Source: an uncultured Eubacteriales bacterium (GTDB lineage Bacteria; Bacillota; Clostridia; Oscillospirales; CAG-272). Taken from it: a stretch of DNA of 5,632 nt. The stretch is taken from assembly GCA_934526185.1 (NCBI GenBank), contig CAKTAA010000132.1, positions 1 to 5,632 of the forward strand. The letters are read 5' to 3'. Below the pieces are notes generated by a model. That model was not told where the DNA came from. It made no database searches and saw only the letters and a list, made by a program, of their open reading frames with translations. The translations under genes were made by a program, and so were the position numbers. Below, piece after piece: positions 3,821-5,632 of this stretch. The stretch's first letter is position 1, and every line of letters starts with the position of its first letter.

Positions 3821-4714
3821 GTGTTTGGATATGTCCGGCCTCAGAAGTCTGAGTTACGTGTGCGCGAATATGAAGCATATCGGGCGGTTTATTGTTCGTT
3901 ATGCCGGCAGCTTGGAAAGAGCTATGGGATGTTCGCAAGAATGACGCTCAGCTATGACTGTACCTTTTTCGCATTGTGGCTGATGGCGTTGCACAAGAAA
4001 TGCTTGGGTTTTCGAGAAGGCCGTTGCGTGGTGAACCCTCTCAAGAAATGTGGAGCTTGTATAGGGGGGGGAGACGAACTCCGTCTGGCTTCTGCGTTAT
4101 CGGTGATTATGGTTTACCAAAAGGTGCGGGATAATATTGCAGATGACCGTTTTTTAAAGCGTATGAAGTCCTACATGGTACTCCCGTTTGTCTCCCAAAT
4201 GCGCAGGAAAGCCGCAAAGGACTATCCGGAGCTGGACAAGATCGTGGCCTTGGCGATGATGGAGCAGGCGGCTGCGGAACAAAATCCAGGGCAGAGTATT
4301 GACTTTTATGCAGAGCCGACCGCGAAGATGATGGAGCAGGTTTTCGCCTTTGGTGCGGCTGCCCCGGAACTGAGCCCCGAGGACCGTCTTGTGCGGCAGG
4401 CGGGGTATTTTTTAGGCCGCTGGGTCTATATTATAGATGCGGCGGACGATTTGGAAAAAGATTTATATGAAGGAGCATTTAACCCTTTTATCATTAAGGA
4501 GCAGTTGCAGCCCAACTGTCCGACGGAACGGCTGAAAGAAGTCAAAGAGGAAGCAAACCGGATTTTAAATGCGACGCTTTCCCAGCTGATCGCAGCAGTC
4601 AACTTGATGGACCTTGAGCAGCTCGGCGCGATTGTTTCCAATGTGATGTTTCTCGGCTTGCCGGAGATGCAGCGAGCAATCCTGTTTGAGAAGGAGAAAG
4701 AAAAGCATGTCTGA
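3821..4714 (+). CDS. DUF5685-family protein, prenyl-synthase-like Asp motifs
   Basis: The product is 297 residues, starts with GTG, and has AAGGGGGTGG 4 bases upstream. The N-terminus MFGYVRPQKSELRVREYEAY followed by VYCSLCRQLGKSYG matches what I know of DUF5685. The protein is predicted mostly helical and soluble, with no signal peptide. Seven Cys occur in the first 80 residues (25, 28, 47, 61, 69, 77, 80), including two CxxC pairs, so metal binding is possible. Two acidic motifs stand out: D104-N-I-A-D108-D109 and D206-A-A-D209-D210 followed by LEKDLYEGAFNPF. Their form and spacing recall the two DxxxD motifs of squalene/phytoene synthase-type enzymes, which hold Mg-diphosphate; this parallel is inference. 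Codons 81-84 contain a run of eight G (4064-4071). The stop overlaps the start of the J-domain gene by 8 bases. No biochemical function is established. Confidence 0.9.
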   Translation: MFGYVRPQKSELRVREYEAYRAVYCSLCRQLGKSYGMFARMTLSYDCTFFALWLMALHKKCLGFREGRCVVNPLKKCGACIGGGDELRLASALSVIMVYQKVRDNIADDRFLKRMKSYMVLPFVSQMRRKAAKDYPELDKIVALAMMEQAAAEQNPGQSIDFYAEPTAKMMEQVFAFGAAAPELSPEDRLVRQAGYFLGRWVYIIDAADDLEKDLYEGAFNPFIIKEQLQPNCPTERLKEVKEEANRILNATLSQLIAAVNLMDLEQLGAIVSNVMFLGLPEMQRAILFEKEKEKHV

Positions 4715-5333
4715 CCCGTATAAAATTCTTGGGGTACCTCCCACTGCAACGGACGATGAGGTCAAAAGTGCTTACCGGGCACTGGCAAAAAAATATCATC
4801 CCGATAATTATGCCGGCAGCCCTGTTGCAGATCTCGCGGATGAGAAGATGAAGGAGATCAACCAAGCGTATGACACAATTATGGCCCAACGCAAAGGACG
4901 CACAACAAGTGGTGCGCAGCAGACGGGGTGGGGTTATACAGGATATTCCTCCTATGCCAATCCTAGGTCCGGTTTTAATGATGTGCGAAACTTGATTATG
5001 ACCGGCCGGATTGCGGATGCAGAGCAGATTTTGAATGGTGTCCCTGCGGAAGGGCGCGATGCAGAATGGCATTTTCTGAAAGGGACCGTATTGTATAAAC
5101 GCGGCTGGATGGAAGAGGCATACAATCATTTTTCAAGCGCCTGCCAGATGGACCCCAATAATATGGAGTACCGGGCGGCAATGAATCAGGCGATCAACCA
5201 ACGCAATGGCGTTTACGGCGGATACAACCCGAATGTCCAGACCGTGGGTGGTTGTAGCTTTTGTGATATTTGCGCAACGGCAATTTGCTGTGATGCTTGT
5301 TGTAATCCGTATGGTGGGGGCGGCTGCTGTTGA
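4707..5333 (+). CDS. J-domain protein with TPR-like helices and Cys-rich tail
   Basis: The product is 208 residues. The ATG at 4707 is chosen over an in-frame TTG at 4686 because AAGGAG (4691-4696) sits ten bases before it and the J domain then starts at once. The J domain covers about residues 2-62, with DPYKILGV and the HPD motif at 31-33, which stimulates the ATPase of DnaK-type Hsp70. It lacks the DnaJ G/F-rich region, zinc fingers and substrate domain, so it is a specialised co-chaperone. After a Gly/Tyr/Ser-rich linker (about 68-90), residues 92-167 form helices resembling one or two TPR repeats (WHFLKGTVLYKRG, EEAYNHFSSACQMDP). The last 26 residues carry nine Cys (183, 186, 189, 194, 195, 198, 199, 207, 208). 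The gene overlaps both neighbours, indicating translational coupling. Confidence 0.93.
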   Translation: MSDPYKILGVPPTATDDEVKSAYRALAKKYHPDNYAGSPVADLADEKMKEINQAYDTIMAQRKGRTTSGAQQTGWGYTGYSSYANPRSGFNDVRNLIMTGRIADAEQILNGVPAEGRDAEWHFLKGTVLYKRGWMEEAYNHFSSACQMDPNNMEYRAAMNQAINQRNGVYGGYNPNVQTVGGCSFCDICATAICCDACCNPYGGGGCC

Positions 5334-5632
5334 GAAACAATACCATAAAGCTGGCGTTCAGCAGTATGCTGGCTGCATTGAGCACGGCGCTGATGTTTAT
5401 GACCAATTTGTTTCCCGCTGCATCCTATACGCTTCCAGCGATCGCGGGGGCTTTGATGATGCTGACGGTGATCGAACTGGGCAAGAGATGGGCTTGGCCA
5501 TCGTTTGTAGTGTCGGCTGTATTATCGTTTTTGGTGGTAGCCGATAAAGAGGCGGTCGCGATATTTGTCCTCTTTTTTGGATATTATCCCATTCTAAAAG
5601 CAAATTTCGAACAGCTCCCCAAGCGGTTGTTC
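5330..5632 (+). CDS. Multi-spanning membrane protein, partial (runs off the right edge)
   Basis: The frame is open for 101 codons to the last base, so the C-terminus is missing. The likely start is the TTG at 5330-5332, which overlaps the J-domain stop as TTGA; GGTGGGGG (5313-5320) lies nine bases upstream. An ATG at 5366 is the alternative but would cut into the first hydrophobic helix. The protein begins with basic RNNTIK, followed by four likely membrane segments at about residues 8-28, 33-50, 56-71 and 74-89. A conserved-looking stretch, DKEAVAIFVLFFGYYPILK, spans about 72-90. The size and early helices recall small transporter or permease-like proteins of Clostridia, but I cannot name the family. 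It is the third gene of the tightly packed operon, so a link to the DUF5685 and J-domain proteins at the membrane is possible. Confidence 0.8.
   Translation, partial: MRNNTIKLAFSSMLAALSTALMFMTNLFPAASYTLPAIAGALMMLTVIELGKRWAWPSFVVSAVLSFLVVADKEAVAIFVLFFGYYPILKANFEQLPKRLF

Noticed and set aside
4599..5129. 176-codon minus-strand open frame opposite the J-domain gene
   Set aside because: The plus strand encodes an unmistakable J domain with HPD motif; the antisense frame shows no domain features and no ribosome binding site.
5206..5547. 113-codon plus-strand frame overlapping the J-domain C-terminus
   Set aside because: It overlaps the Cys-rich tail and the better membrane-protein frame starting at 5330, which has coupling to the upstream stop, a plausible ribosome binding site and clear hydrophobic segments.

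Overview
The window looks like chromosomal DNA of a low-to-moderate GC Gram-positive bacterium, most likely a gut-type Clostridia member (Oscillospirales or a relative). The reasons are strong AGGAGG ribosome binding sites, sigma-A promoters with TGn extended -10 boxes, GTG and TTG starts, an IS200-type element of the kind common in gut Firmicutes, and a DUF5685/J-domain gene pair. This taxonomic call is inference; no rRNA or other marker gene is present.

Layout. Left (1-754): a small secreted beta-rich protein on the plus strand, then about 185 gene-free bases holding consecutive stem-loops and closing with a strong intrinsic terminator. Next (about 755-1464): a single-gene IS200/IS605-family insertion sequence of about 710 bp. 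It has hairpins near both ends, a long inverted repeat that buries the tnpA ribosome binding site, and a transposase whose last dozen codons appear shifted out of frame. The element lies exactly between the plus-strand terminator and a minus-strand terminator. Then (1481-2200): two paralogous minus-strand genes for small MKLYDI proteins of unknown function, each with its own near-consensus promoter; a perfect 12-bp inverted repeat links their control regions.

Middle (2201-3525): a plus-strand protein made only of two LysM domains and a minus-strand GNAT acetyltransferase face each other and share one terminator hairpin. Right (3526-5632): a gene-free control region with a sigma-54-like motif and a 14-bp palindrome, followed by three tightly packed plus-strand genes. 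These encode a DUF5685 protein, a J-domain protein with TPR-like helices and a nine-cysteine tail, and a multi-spanning membrane protein that runs off the window. Stops and starts overlap at both junctions, so the three are very probably one translationally coupled operon.

The most interesting unit is this right-hand operon. The DUF5685 protein carries two Asp-rich motifs spaced like those of head-to-head prenyl synthases (the squalene/phytoene synthase type). It is coupled to an unusual co-chaperone and to a membrane protein. No joint function is established here.
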